Below are positions 1 through 7,854 of a DNA stretch of 64,000 nucleotides, piece by piece. The stretch is from Streptomyces sp. A012304 (GTDB lineage Bacteria; Actinomycetota; Actinomycetes; Streptomycetales; Streptomycetaceae), in assembly GCF_026008495.1 (NCBI RefSeq), contig NZ_BQUN01000182.1, forward strand, positions 59,050 to 123,049, in the 5' to 3' direction. The notes beneath the pieces were generated by a model that was given only the letters and a program-made list of their open reading frames with translations, made no database searches and was not told where the DNA came from. A program made the translations under genes and the position numbers. Position 1 is the stretch's first letter. Each line of letters opens with the position of its first letter.

Positions 1-411
1 GTGCTCGCCTCCCTGGCACCGCACCCCGGCCTCTCCGAAGCGCAGCTGCGGGCCATGACCGACCGGCACGGCGGACGGGTCCTCGCGAAGGTCGCCGCCA
101 ACCCGGACGCGCCGCACGCGCTGCTGCGCGATCTGGCCCGGCACCAGCCGCCCGTGCCCAAGGCCCTGCGCCAGATCGCCCGACACCCGAACGCGACGGC
201 CCCGGCGCTGCTCGCGTGCCTGGCGGACACACGGGCGCGCCCCCTGGCCGCCGGCCACCCGGCGCTGCCACCGTCGACCCTCGTGGAACTCCTCGCCGAC
301 GACGACGGGGAGGTCGTCGAAGCCGCCGCCGCCAACCCGTCCCTGCCACCCGAGGTGATGTCGCGGCTCCTGCCGGCGGACATCCCTCCCGGCGCCGTCA
401 GGAACTCGTGA
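1..411 (+). CDS. Leucine-rich-repeat-variant (LRV) type protein, C-terminal part
   Basis: The 136 visible residues repeat a loose unit of about 24 residues built around motifs such as AANPDAP, ARHPNAT and AANPSLPPEV, which is the look of LRV or armadillo-like helical repeats in actinomycete proteins. A GTG lies at base 1, but the repeats begin at once with no N-terminal domain, so the gene probably continues to the left of the window and is 5' partial. Its TGA overlaps the end of the convergent helR gene by 14 bp. These proteins are thought to be protein-binding scaffolds; no partner can be named from the sequence. Confidence 0.6.
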   Translation: MLASLAPHPGLSEAQLRAMTDRHGGRVLAKVAANPDAPHALLRDLARHQPPVPKALRQIARHPNATAPALLACLADTRARPLAAGHPALPPSTLVELLADDDGEVVEAAAANPSLPPEVMSRLLPADIPPGAVRNS

Positions 412-2554
412 GGACGACCAGTTGCCGGGTCGCTCGCGTCATCGCCACATAGCGGTCGACCGCTCCTTCGACGCCGTCGCCGAACTCCTGCGGGTCGACG
501 AGGACGACCAGGTCGAACTCGAGCCCCTTCGACAACTGCGGGGTCAGCGACCGGACACGGGACGTCGCCGGCCGGAACGCGGGGGCGCCGATGACACAGG
601 CGATGCCCTCGGCATGCGCGGCGAGCCAGGTGTCGAGGACCGATTCCAGCTCCGACGCCGATCCATGGACGACGGGAACGCCGCTGCCGCGGATGGACGT
701 CGGCACGTTGGCGTCCGGGAGCACGGCCCGGATGACCGGCTCGGCCTCCGCCATGATCTCTTCCGGCGTCCGGTAGTTGATGCTCAGGGACGCCAGGCTG
801 ATCCGGTCGAACCCGACCCGCTCCAGCCGTTCCCGCCACGACTCGGTGAACCCGTTCCTGGCCTGGGCGCGGTCCCCCACGATGGTGAAGCTGCGGGACG
901 GGCAGCGCAGCAGCAGCATCTGCCACTCCGCGTCGGTCAGTTCCTGCGCCTCGTCCACGACGATGTGCGCGAACGGGCCGGCGAGCCGGTCCGGGTCGGC
1001 GGCGGGCAGGACGGTCTCGTCGACCAGGGAATTGCGCATGTCCTGCCCGTGCAGCATGACCAGCACGCCTTCGCCGTCGTCATAGGTGTGGGCCTCGAGC
1101 AGGTCGTCGATGACCTGGCCCATCCGCTCCCGTTCGGTGGCGACGGCGACGTCGTGCCGGCGCTTGCGCCGTGAGGCCTCCGGATCGCCGAGCCGCTGCC
1201 GCGCCGCGTCCAGCAGCGGCAGGTCCGACACCGTCCAGGCCTGCGGCTCCGCCCGTTGCAGTGAGCGCACCTCCTCGCGGCTGAGCCAGGGAGCGCACAG
1301 CCGCAGGTAGGCGGGGACCGACCACAGGTCGCCGACGAGGTCGGCGGCCTCCAGCAGCGGCCAGGCGCGATGGAAGGCCGTGAGCAGCTCCCGGTCCTGC
1401 CGCAGCGCTGTGCGCAGCAGCTCGTCCGACGCGTCGCCGTCGTGCTTGTCCACCAGGATCGTGAGCAGCTCCTCCCAGACCTGCTCGCGCGCCTCATTGT
1501 GCGGAGTACCGGGTTCCGCCGAGGCGAACGCCACGGCCCAGTCCTCGGCGCTCAGCCGGACGTCGGACCACCGGGTCGTGACCGTCATCCCCTCGGCGGG
1601 CGGCTCCTCGTAGAACCTGACGGCCGCCTCGATCGCCCTCACCATGTCCGCGGACGACTTCAGGCGGGCCACTTCCGGATCGGTCTCGGCCCCGGCAGTG
1701 GCTCCCTCGGCGACGAGGTCCCGCAGCACGCAGGTCTGCACGCCCTCCTCCCCGAGGCTGGGCAGGACATCGGAGACATAGGCCAGATACGGCCGGTGCG
1801 GACCGACGAACAGCACACCGCCCCGACGGTGACCGAGACGAGGGTCGGAGTGGAGGAGGTAGGCGGAGCGGTGCAGGGCGACGACCGTCTTGCCGGTCCC
1901 CGGACCGCCGTCGACGACGAGCGCGCCACGGGAACCCGCGCGGATCACGGCATCCTGGTCGGCCTGGATGGTGCCGAGCACGTCCCGCATCCGCGGCGAG
2001 CGGTTGGTGCCCAGGCTGGCGATGAACGCGGACTGGTCGTCGAGAGCGGCGTGCCGTTCGAGGCCGTCCGCGGTGAACACCTCGTCCCAGTAGTCACCGA
2101 TCCGGCCCCGCGTCCAGCGGTACCGGCGCCGGCTCGCCAGGCCCATCGGGTTGGCGTGGGTGGCGCCGAAGAACGGCTCGGCCGCGGGGGAGCGCCAGTC
2201 GACCAGCAGCCGACGCCCCGCGCTGTCGGTGAGGCCGAGCCGTCCGACGTACACGGGCTCGGAGCCGTCCGCGCCGACCATGCGCCCGAGGCACAGGTCC
2301 AGGCCGAAGCGGCGCAGCGCGCGCAGGCGGGTGCTCAGCCGGTGGATCTCCGCGTCCCTGTCCATCGCCTGCCTGCCCTTGCCGCCGGGCGCCCTGCGCT
2401 CGGCCTCGAGACGGTCGGACAGCTCGGCGATCGACTGCTCCAGGCACTCCGCGACGGCCGCGAAGTGCAGCTCGTCGTCGGCGATCAGCGCCGGGTCGGC
2501 CTTGGGGGAGAGGCGGTCGGGAAGGTCGAACACGCTGGTGGTCAGGGGGTTCAC
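398..2554 (-). CDS. helR: HelR, HelD-family RNA polymerase-protecting ATPase
   Basis: 718 residues of the UvrD-like/HelD superfamily. An N-terminal coiled coil (residues 15-75, EQSIAELSDRLEAERR) precedes Walker A GGPGTGKT near residue 215, Walker B VDEAQEL near 532, and motif VI MTRAT near 704. HelD proteins pry RNA polymerase from DNA. In Streptomyces the HelR branch is known to displace rifamycins from the polymerase and is induced through an RAE. Assignment to HelR rather than housekeeping HelD rests on the upstream rgt and RAE, so it is an inference. The GTG start at 2554 has GGAG 9 nt upstream; the frame stays open to 3301 with low-complexity translation that belongs to rgt's shadow. A 119-bp gap separates it from rgt on the same strand. 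Confidence 0.85.
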   Translation of the reverse strand: MNPLTTSVFDLPDRLSPKADPALIADDELHFAAVAECLEQSIAELSDRLEAERRAPGGKGRQAMDRDAEIHRLSTRLRALRRFGLDLCLGRMVGADGSEPVYVGRLGLTDSAGRRLLVDWRSPAAEPFFGATHANPMGLASRRRYRWTRGRIGDYWDEVFTADGLERHAALDDQSAFIASLGTNRSPRMRDVLGTIQADQDAVIRAGSRGALVVDGGPGTGKTVVALHRSAYLLHSDPRLGHRRGGVLFVGPHRPYLAYVSDVLPSLGEEGVQTCVLRDLVAEGATAGAETDPEVARLKSSADMVRAIEAAVRFYEEPPAEGMTVTTRWSDVRLSAEDWAVAFASAEPGTPHNEAREQVWEELLTILVDKHDGDASDELLRTALRQDRELLTAFHRAWPLLEAADLVGDLWSVPAYLRLCAPWLSREEVRSLQRAEPQAWTVSDLPLLDAARQRLGDPEASRRKRRHDVAVATERERMGQVIDDLLEAHTYDDGEGVLVMLHGQDMRNSLVDETVLPAADPDRLAGPFAHIVVDEAQELTDAEWQMLLLRCPSRSFTIVGDRAQARNGFTESWRERLERVGFDRISLASLSINYRTPEEIMAEAEPVIRAVLPDANVPTSIRGSGVPVVHGSASELESVLDTWLAAHAEGIACVIGAPAFRPATSRVRSLTPQLSKGLEFDLVVLVDPQEFGDGVEGAVDRYVAMTRATRQLVVLTSS

Positions 2555-2593
2555 GTCATCAGCTCCGATATCGGGTCGCTCGCGACCGTGGTG

Positions 2594-2604
2594 TGCGGCA
2601 AGGC
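2594..2604. promoter_or_regulatory. Degenerate RAE-like core between rgt and helR
   Basis: TGCGGCAAGGC is an exact match to the core of the rifamycin-associated element. Aligned over the 19-bp element, about 14 positions agree. It lies 40 bp upstream of the helR start. It may be a decayed or weak internal copy that gives helR its own induction, or chance in a GC-rich gap. Confidence 0.3.
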
Positions 2605-2673
2605 GTTCAGGACCGGCGGGACGAACCTCGCTCGCCGGTTCCGTGGGGTTCACGCGGGCAGGGGCGGCCCTTC

Positions 2674-3891
2674 TCAGCCGGCCGAGTCGAGCAGCAGCTT
2701 CGCGGCCACCGCCGCGCCGTCGGTGCCGACCTCGCCGGCCACGGCGGCCGCTCGCGCCCGGGTGCCGGGGGCCAGGGCCGTCCCGAGCGCGGCCGACAGG
2801 GACGCGACAGTCGGCGTCGGACCGTCGTGGGCCACGCCGATGCCCAGGCCCGCCACCCGGCCGGCCCAGTACGGCTGGTCCGCCGCCTGGGGCACCACCA
2901 CCTGAGGCGCGCCGGAGCGGGTGGCCGTCGTCGTGGTGCCCGCGCCGCCGTGGTGCACGACGGCGGCGACCCGGCGGAACAGCGCCTGCTGGTTGACCTC
3001 GCCGACGACGAAGCAGTCGTCCCGGTCGTCGGCCAGGGCCAGATCGGCCCAACCGCGGGCCAGAACCGCGCGACGGCCCTGCGCGCGGACCGCCTCGACG
3101 GCCACCTCGGCGACGTCCGCCGCGTCGCGCATGGGCATGCTGCCGAAGCCCACGAACACCGGCGACGCGCCGGCGTCCAGGAACTCCACCAGCTCGGCCG
3201 ACAGCGGCCGTTCGTCCGGCAGGACCCATGCGCCGGTCTGGACGACATCGAGGCCCGACGTCTCCTCCCACGGGTCCAGGACCGGGTCCGTCGCCAGCCA
3301 CGGCCGGTCGCCGATGACGTAGTCGCGGACGTTGTCCACCGGCGGCAGGCCGATCGACGCCCGGTTCGTGTTCAGCGCCTCAGCGAACAACGCGTCGACG
3401 CTCTGCGCGTCCAGCTCCCACAGCACCCGGTTGTCGGTCACCTCCGGCGGCAACGGCCGGCCCGGATACGCCAGCGGCCGCCGGTACGGCGACGGCAGGG
3501 TGAGCTGCTGGAACGTCACCGACACCGAGCGGACGCCCAGCTTCTCGGCCACCGACAGCGCGCCGGCCGCGGCCGGGATCATGCCCGTCGCCACCAGCAC
3601 GTCGCATCCCTCCGCCGCCACGGCGAGCGCCTCGACCTGGGCGGCGATCACCGCGGCCGCGCGCTGGGGCAGCGTCGCCGCCGTCGGCGGCGGAACCGCG
3701 GTGGTCAGCGCGCGCGCCGACGGACCGACCGGCACCATCGGCACGCCGACACCGGCCAGCCGCCGCGCGAAGTCCTCGTCCGACGGCGCGCACACCCGCA
3801 CCTCCGCACCGACTTCCCGTAACCGCACCGCGAGTGCCACCAGCGGCTCGACGTCCCCGCGCGACCCATACGTCGACAACAACACACGCAC
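2674..3891 (-). CDS. rgt: Rifamycin-type glycosyltransferase (MGT family, GT1)
   Basis: 405 residues with the two-domain GT-B layout of macrolide/rifamycin glycosyltransferases: N-terminal MRVLLSTYGSRGDVEPL acceptor half, then the C-terminal nucleotide-sugar half with VGFGSMP and the donor-binding HHGGAGTTTT near residue 311, followed by PQAADQPYWAGRV. Family members transfer glucose from UDP-glucose; RAE-linked Rgt enzymes glycosylate and inactivate rifampin. Assignment to rifamycin is inferred from the RAE upstream and helR downstream. Start GTG at 3891 has GGGAG about 8 nt upstream. Codon 24 is TTA (3822-3820), so translation should depend on the bldA leucyl-tRNA and be developmentally gated. 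Other GT1 acceptors remain possible. Confidence 0.82.
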   Translation of the reverse strand: MRVLLSTYGSRGDVEPLVALAVRLREVGAEVRVCAPSDEDFARRLAGVGVPMVPVGPSARALTTAVPPPTAATLPQRAAAVIAAQVEALAVAAEGCDVLVATGMIPAAAGALSVAEKLGVRSVSVTFQQLTLPSPYRRPLAYPGRPLPPEVTDNRVLWELDAQSVDALFAEALNTNRASIGLPPVDNVRDYVIGDRPWLATDPVLDPWEETSGLDVVQTGAWVLPDERPLSAELVEFLDAGASPVFVGFGSMPMRDAADVAEVAVEAVRAQGRRAVLARGWADLALADDRDDCFVVGEVNQQALFRRVAAVVHHGGAGTTTTATRSGAPQVVVPQAADQPYWAGRVAGLGIGVAHDGPTPTVASLSAALGTALAPGTRARAAAVAGEVGTDGAAVAAKLLLDSAG

Positions 3892-3948
3892 GTGATGACT
3901 CCCGTTTCCGCAGATCCTGGCCTAGGCCGGAGATTCTGCGGCACCAAC

Positions 3949-3968
3949 GGGGCCTTGCCGCAAGCCCC
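3949..3968 (-). promoter_or_regulatory. Rifamycin-associated element (RAE)
   Basis: On the minus strand, reading toward rgt, the sequence is GGGGCTTGCGGCAAGGCCCC, matching the RAE inverted repeat (GGGGCTTGCGGCAAGGCCC as I recall it) that precedes rifamycin-inactivating genes and helR in actinomycetes. The symmetry extends outward: GCACC at 3941-3945 mirrors GGTGC at 3971-3975. The element lies 57 bp upstream of the rgt start. TTGCGG within it (3963-3958) could serve as -35, with CAGAAT (3938-3933) as a loosely spaced -10 (19 bp). Confidence 0.85.
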
Positions 3969-3983
3969 CCGGTGCGCTATAAG
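3955..3983 (+). promoter_or_regulatory. Divergent promoter embedded in the RAE
   Basis: TTGCCG (3955-3960, inside the RAE) and TATAAG (3978-3983) are separated by exactly 17 bp, a good vegetative-type promoter pointing right. The predicted start near 3990 lies just before a terminator hairpin, so the default product would be a roughly 35-nt RNA, with read-through toward the SpdB2-like gene. Confidence 0.6.
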
Positions 3984-3991
3984 TTGAGAGT

Positions 3992-4026
3992 GGCAAGGAG
4001 AGGTGTTCTCCTTGCCTTGTTTTTTT
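3992..4026 (+). terminator. Intrinsic terminator/attenuator right after the RAE promoter
   Basis: GGCAAGGAGA (3992-4001) pairs perfectly with TCTCCTTGCC (4007-4016) around the 5-nt loop GGTGT, followed by a T-rich tract to 4026. This is a textbook rho-independent terminator on the plus strand, unusual in that no gene ends upstream; both neighbouring genes are divergent. It is therefore most simply a leader attenuator or the body of a very short RNA. The following 170 bp up to 4200 are pyrimidine-rich with three TTCTGG copies and no clear ORF. Confidence 0.75.
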
Positions 4027-4199
4027 GTCCCCCTTTCTGGCCTTCTGGTCTTTTGCCCCCTTCTGGTCGACCGCCGTGGACGGAAAAGCCGCCATGGAGG
4101 TCCTGTGGCGCAACCGACCCGGACCGTCCCGATGTCATACCGCCATGAGAGTGTGAATGGCGCTCAGTGTGATGGCGGTGACGGAGGGGGCGGCAGCAG

Positions 4200-5801
4200 G
4201 TGACGGCACGGACAACGACGCCGACGTGGACACGGACTCACCGCGTACTGATCTCCGTGATCGTGACCGGCGCCGTGATCATCGCCGGCATCGGCTTCGC
4301 CGGTTCCTACGCGGCCGTCCGCGAGCTGGCCGTCAAGAAGGGCTTCGGGGACTTCTCCTACGTCTTCCCGATCGGCATCGACGCGGGCATCTGCGTCCTG
4401 CTCGCCCTCGACCTGCTGCTGACCTGGATCCGCATCCCCTTCCCGCTCCTGCGGCAGACGGCGTGGCTGCTGACCGCCGCCACGATCGCCTTCAACGGCG
4501 CGGCCGCCTGGCCCGACCCGCTGGGCGTCGGCATGCACGCGGTGATCCCGATCCTGTTCGTGGTCACTGTCGAGGCGGCCCGGCACGCCATCGGCCGCAT
4601 CGCCGACATCACGGCCGACAAGCACATGGAGGGAGTCCGCCTCACCCGCTGGCTCCTCTCCCCCGTCCCCACGTTCCTGCTCTGGCGCCGCATGAAGCTG
4701 TGGGAGCTGCGCTCCTACGAACAGGTCATCAAGCTGGAGCAGGAACGTCTCGTCTACCAGGCCCGGCTGCGCTCCCGCTTCGGCCGGGGCTGGCGCCGCA
4801 AGGCCCCCGTCGAATCCCTGATGCCCCTGCGCCTGGCCCGCTACGGCGTCCCCCTCGCCGAAACCGCCCCGGCGGGCCTGGCGGCGGCGGGTATCGGCGA
4901 ACCGTCGGCCCGGCTCACGGTGGGGCGGACCCCGGTGCCGCCGCAGCGGCAGAGCCCCGCGATCGAGGCCGCCGTCGAGCCGAGGGTGGAGCCTGCCCCG
5001 CAGCCACCGCTGGAGGCACACGAGCGGCTGGAGGCCCCCGAGCCGGCGGGCGAGACCGAGATCGAGATCGAGACCGAGATCGAGGCAGCCTCCGAAGACG
5101 CCCAGGCCGCGGACGACGGACTGATGTGGGGCGACTACTTCTACGCCGCCTGGCGCGCGTACGCCGCCGAGCACGGCGCCTATCCGGACGCTGCCGCCCT
5201 CGCCGAGTACGTCCACCGGCGCGACGGCATCACCGGCGCCGGCGGCCGGCCGATCACCGCGGCCGAACTGCACTACTACGTCGTCGCCTTCCAGGGCCGT
5301 GAGCACGGCGACGACGGCTCCGACGCGGCTGCCCGTACCACCGAGCAGACCGCGCACTCCGGCACCCAGGCCGCCAGGGAGCCGCGCGGCCCGAGGATCG
5401 ACGCCAAGGTCGACGAGCGGCCGCCGGCTCCCCTCCCCGCCGAGGACGACGGCCTCACCGTCGCCGACCGCTACTACCTCGCGTGGACGGAGTACCGGAC
5501 CCGGCACGGCGACGAACCCTCCCCCGAGGAACTGTCCGCCTTCCTCGCGCAGAACGGCGTCCTCGGCCGGGGCGGGAATCCCGTCAGCCCGTCGACGCTG
5601 CGCCGCTACTCGCTCCAGTTCCGCGTCTACGCCGTCTGGGCCGACCACCGCGCGCACACCGAGGCGCCGTCGCCCGACGCCGTCGCGCAGGACTGCGCGG
5701 ACCGCGGGATCACCGCCCAGTACAACAGGGCGGTGACCCCCGCTCAGATCACCGAGCAGACCGAGGACTTCCAGCGGCGCTGGCACCTGCTCGGCCGGTG
5801 A
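4200..5801 (+). CDS. DUF2637 / SpdB2-like membrane protein
   Basis: 533 residues. The N-terminal DUF2637 domain has about four membrane helices (near residues 14-36, 50-73, 82-100, 105-123), including the typical FSYVFPIGIDAG stretch. The family is named for SpdB proteins that spread Streptomyces plasmids between hyphae, but no tra, rep or int gene is nearby. A basic segment (190-225) and an acidic linker follow, then three related C-terminal units (about 304-367, 414-477, 478-532) carrying GDYFYAAWRAY, ADRYYLAWTEY and a weaker third copy, resembling small DNA-binding repeats of integrative-element proteins. The GTG start at 4200 follows a GGAGGGGG run. It ends 10 bp before the convergent PQQ gene. 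Confidence 0.75.
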   Translation: MTARTTTPTWTRTHRVLISVIVTGAVIIAGIGFAGSYAAVRELAVKKGFGDFSYVFPIGIDAGICVLLALDLLLTWIRIPFPLLRQTAWLLTAATIAFNGAAAWPDPLGVGMHAVIPILFVVTVEAARHAIGRIADITADKHMEGVRLTRWLLSPVPTFLLWRRMKLWELRSYEQVIKLEQERLVYQARLRSRFGRGWRRKAPVESLMPLRLARYGVPLAETAPAGLAAAGIGEPSARLTVGRTPVPPQRQSPAIEAAVEPRVEPAPQPPLEAHERLEAPEPAGETEIEIETEIEAASEDAQAADDGLMWGDYFYAAWRAYAAEHGAYPDAAALAEYVHRRDGITGAGGRPITAAELHYYVVAFQGREHGDDGSDAAARTTEQTAHSGTQAAREPRGPRIDAKVDERPPAPLPAEDDGLTVADRYYLAWTEYRTRHGDEPSPEELSAFLAQNGVLGRGGNPVSPSTLRRYSLQFRVYAVWADHRAHTEAPSPDAVAQDCADRGITAQYNRAVTPAQITEQTEDFQRRWHLLGR

Positions 5802-5811
5802 AGGAACCCGT

Positions 5812-7173
5812 CTAGGGCAGCACGGGCTCGATCCGGAAGAGCTCGCTGCCGACCTGGCCGATGAGGCCGTGGTCGTACACCATCAGTTCCGGGGCGACCC
5901 CCGCCTCCACCGGGGTCTGCGGCATCGGCACCTGGCCGCGCCAGCGCACCGCACCGCTGTCCAGGTCGAGGCCCACGAGGTTCCCGGACGGATCGAGGTA
6001 GTACGCCACCCGGCTGTCGAGATCCACCGCGGCGTCGGAGGCCAGTTCCCGCATCGTGGCGTGGCGCGGGTCCGTACGCAGTCGCAGCCCCAGGTCACGC
6101 GTCCACAGCCGCTTGCCGTCGGTGGCCGAGTACGCGGTGGCGCGGCCGTCGCCGCCGGACATCACGATGATGCCGTCCGCGACCACACCCATCGGCATGC
6201 CGTCGACGCGGTGTTGCGACACCTTGCCCGAGCCGAGGTCGACACGGGTCAGGGTGGCGGGCCCGGGGTCGTTGAAGTACCGCTGTCCGCCGGCCGGGGC
6301 GCCCAGCAGTACGGCGTCCCCGTCCGTGCCCAGGTAGGCCGTCGGGCCGTCGACGGTCGCGACCGTCCGCGCCACGCCGGTCGCCGGGTCCAGCCGGACG
6401 ACGGTGCTGCGCTGCGTGGCTTTCTCGCTGTCCGGGGAGCAGATCAGGTACGGGACGCCGCCGACCGCCACCCGGTCGCAGTCGGCCTGCTTCCACGAGT
6501 ACGTCCACAGCGTCCGGCCCGTCTTGTCGTCCAGCGCGGCCACGCTCTTGAACGTCGGGGAGTTGGCGAGGATCCCGCCGTCGAACGGCACGGCGGAGGC
6601 CCGGTCGCGGTTGTCGCCCGCCAGCTCGTGCTTCCACAGCACCCGCCGGCTGTCGATGTCGATCGCGACGAGATCGGTGCCGGCGCTGGACGCCCCCGGG
6701 TCGTGATCGGCGTAGGTGTACAGCACCCCGTCGCGGACACCGGGCAGTGATCCGGCCGGAGAGCCGTCGTTGTCGGCCTCCTCGGCCTCGCGCTGCCACA
6801 CGATCTTTCCGCTGCGGGCGTCCACGCTGATGCCGTCGTACCGCGGCCCCCGGCAGTAGACGGCGTCGGCACCGGTGGTGCAGGCGTCCCAGGACACGGC
6901 GGGCAAGGAGGTCTGCCACAGCAGCTTGCTCTGCTGGGTCTCGCGCGAAGCCGGCGGCCGCGTCCCGTCGTCGCCGCCACCCGTGCCCGTGGCGAGGGCC
7001 GCGCCGAAGACCACACCGGTGAGGCCGAGGGCCGCGCCGGTGGCACGCACGAGGATCCGCCGTCGGCGGCGGCGCACCAGGCGGTCGGCGATGCCCGCGG
7101 GAGCGCTGGGGTCGTCGGGGGTCCACGCGTGCAGGGCGTCCCGGATCGCGCGGTCCAGCTGGTCGGCGTTCAT
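5812..7173 (-). CDS. Membrane-anchored PQQ-like beta-propeller protein, putative sigma-factor partner
   Basis: 453 residues. A short cytosolic N-terminus (MNADQLDRAIRDALHAW, typical of proteins co-encoded with SigE-type sigma factors) and an Arg-rich stop-transfer precede one membrane helix (about 37-58). The exported part has repeated blades such as GKIVWQREAE, DKTGRTLWTYSW and LDSGAVRWRGQV, a PQQ-type propeller. The ATG overlaps the TGA of the upstream sigma gene (ATGA), implying translational coupling. By analogy with other sigma/membrane pairs it may sense the envelope and restrain the sigma factor, but no zinc anti-sigma motif is visible, so that role is inference. Confidence 0.7.
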   Translation of the reverse strand: MNADQLDRAIRDALHAWTPDDPSAPAGIADRLVRRRRRRILVRATGAALGLTGVVFGAALATGTGGGDDGTRPPASRETQQSKLLWQTSLPAVSWDACTTGADAVYCRGPRYDGISVDARSGKIVWQREAEEADNDGSPAGSLPGVRDGVLYTYADHDPGASSAGTDLVAIDIDSRRVLWKHELAGDNRDRASAVPFDGGILANSPTFKSVAALDDKTGRTLWTYSWKQADCDRVAVGGVPYLICSPDSEKATQRSTVVRLDPATGVARTVATVDGPTAYLGTDGDAVLLGAPAGGQRYFNDPGPATLTRVDLGSGKVSQHRVDGMPMGVVADGIIVMSGGDGRATAYSATDGKRLWTRDLGLRLRTDPRHATMRELASDAAVDLDSRVAYYLDPSGNLVGLDLDSGAVRWRGQVPMPQTPVEAGVAPELMVYDHGLIGQVGSELFRIEPVLP

Positions 7174-7721
7174 GAGTGGGTTCCCTTCGGCAGGATGCTG
7201 CTCGGGGCGGCGGCCGCGGTCCGCACCGGGGCGCCCAGCTCCGGCGCGAGGTCGCGCAGCCGGGCCAGCGACCGATGGGTGGTGCTGCGCACCGTGCCCA
7301 CCGAGCAGCCCAGGGCGCTCGCCACCTCTGTCTCCGACAGGTCTTCGAAATAGCGCAGCACCAGCATCGTGCGCTGCCGCGGGGTCAGCCGGGCGAGCGC
7401 CCGTGCCACGGTGATCCGCAGATCGGCGGCGGACGTGCCGTCGGCCACGCCGGGGTCCTCCGGCGGCACGGCGAACGTCGGCTCGCGGTGCGGGCGGCGC
7501 AGTCGCCAGCGGCTGATCTGATGCCGGTACATCACCTTGCGGACATAACCCTCCGGGTCGTCGATGTGCCGCCAGCGGCCCAGTGCCTTCATCAGCGCGA
7601 TCTGTACGAGATCCTCGGCGTCGTGCCGGTCGCCGCCGGTGAGAAGGTTCGCCAGGCGCAGCAGGGTGCTCCACCGGGTGTCGACGAAGTCCCGGAATCT
7701 CTCGTGGTCCTGTGGGTCCAT
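7170..7721 (-). CDS. SigE-family ECF RNA polymerase sigma factor
   Basis: 183 residues with sigma region 2 (RLANLLTGGDRHDAEDLVQIALMKA, residues 22-47) and region 4 (LTPRQRTMLVLRYFEDLSETEVASALGCSVGTVRSTTHRSL, residues 115-155). It matches the SigE family of actinomycete ECF sigma factors. The ATG at 7721 is preceded by GGGAGGG at good spacing; a second in-frame ATG at 7748 has a poorer site. It is the first gene of a two-gene operon with the propeller protein, with which it overlaps by 4 bp. A C-terminal tail of about 25 residues lies beyond region 4. Confidence 0.88.
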   Translation of the reverse strand: MDPQDHERFRDFVDTRWSTLLRLANLLTGGDRHDAEDLVQIALMKALGRWRHIDDPEGYVRKVMYRHQISRWRLRRPHREPTFAVPPEDPGVADGTSAADLRITVARALARLTPRQRTMLVLRYFEDLSETEVASALGCSVGTVRSTTHRSLARLRDLAPELGAPVRTAAAAPSSILPKGTHS

Positions 7722-7854
7722 GGGCCCTCCCGTTTCCCTAACGCTCACAAGGACGCGTGGGCCCCGGACGATCTATGCCTGCCGCTCCGGGCTTTCTCCG
7801 AGAACGCCGACTTCCGGGCGTGCAATCACCCGAGCCGCTCGGCAGGATGAGCGC

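Noticed and set aside
1370..2905. Long plus-strand open frame opposite helR and rgt
   Set aside because: Translation is low-complexity and mirrors codon-position GC bias of the minus-strand genes; no family motifs.
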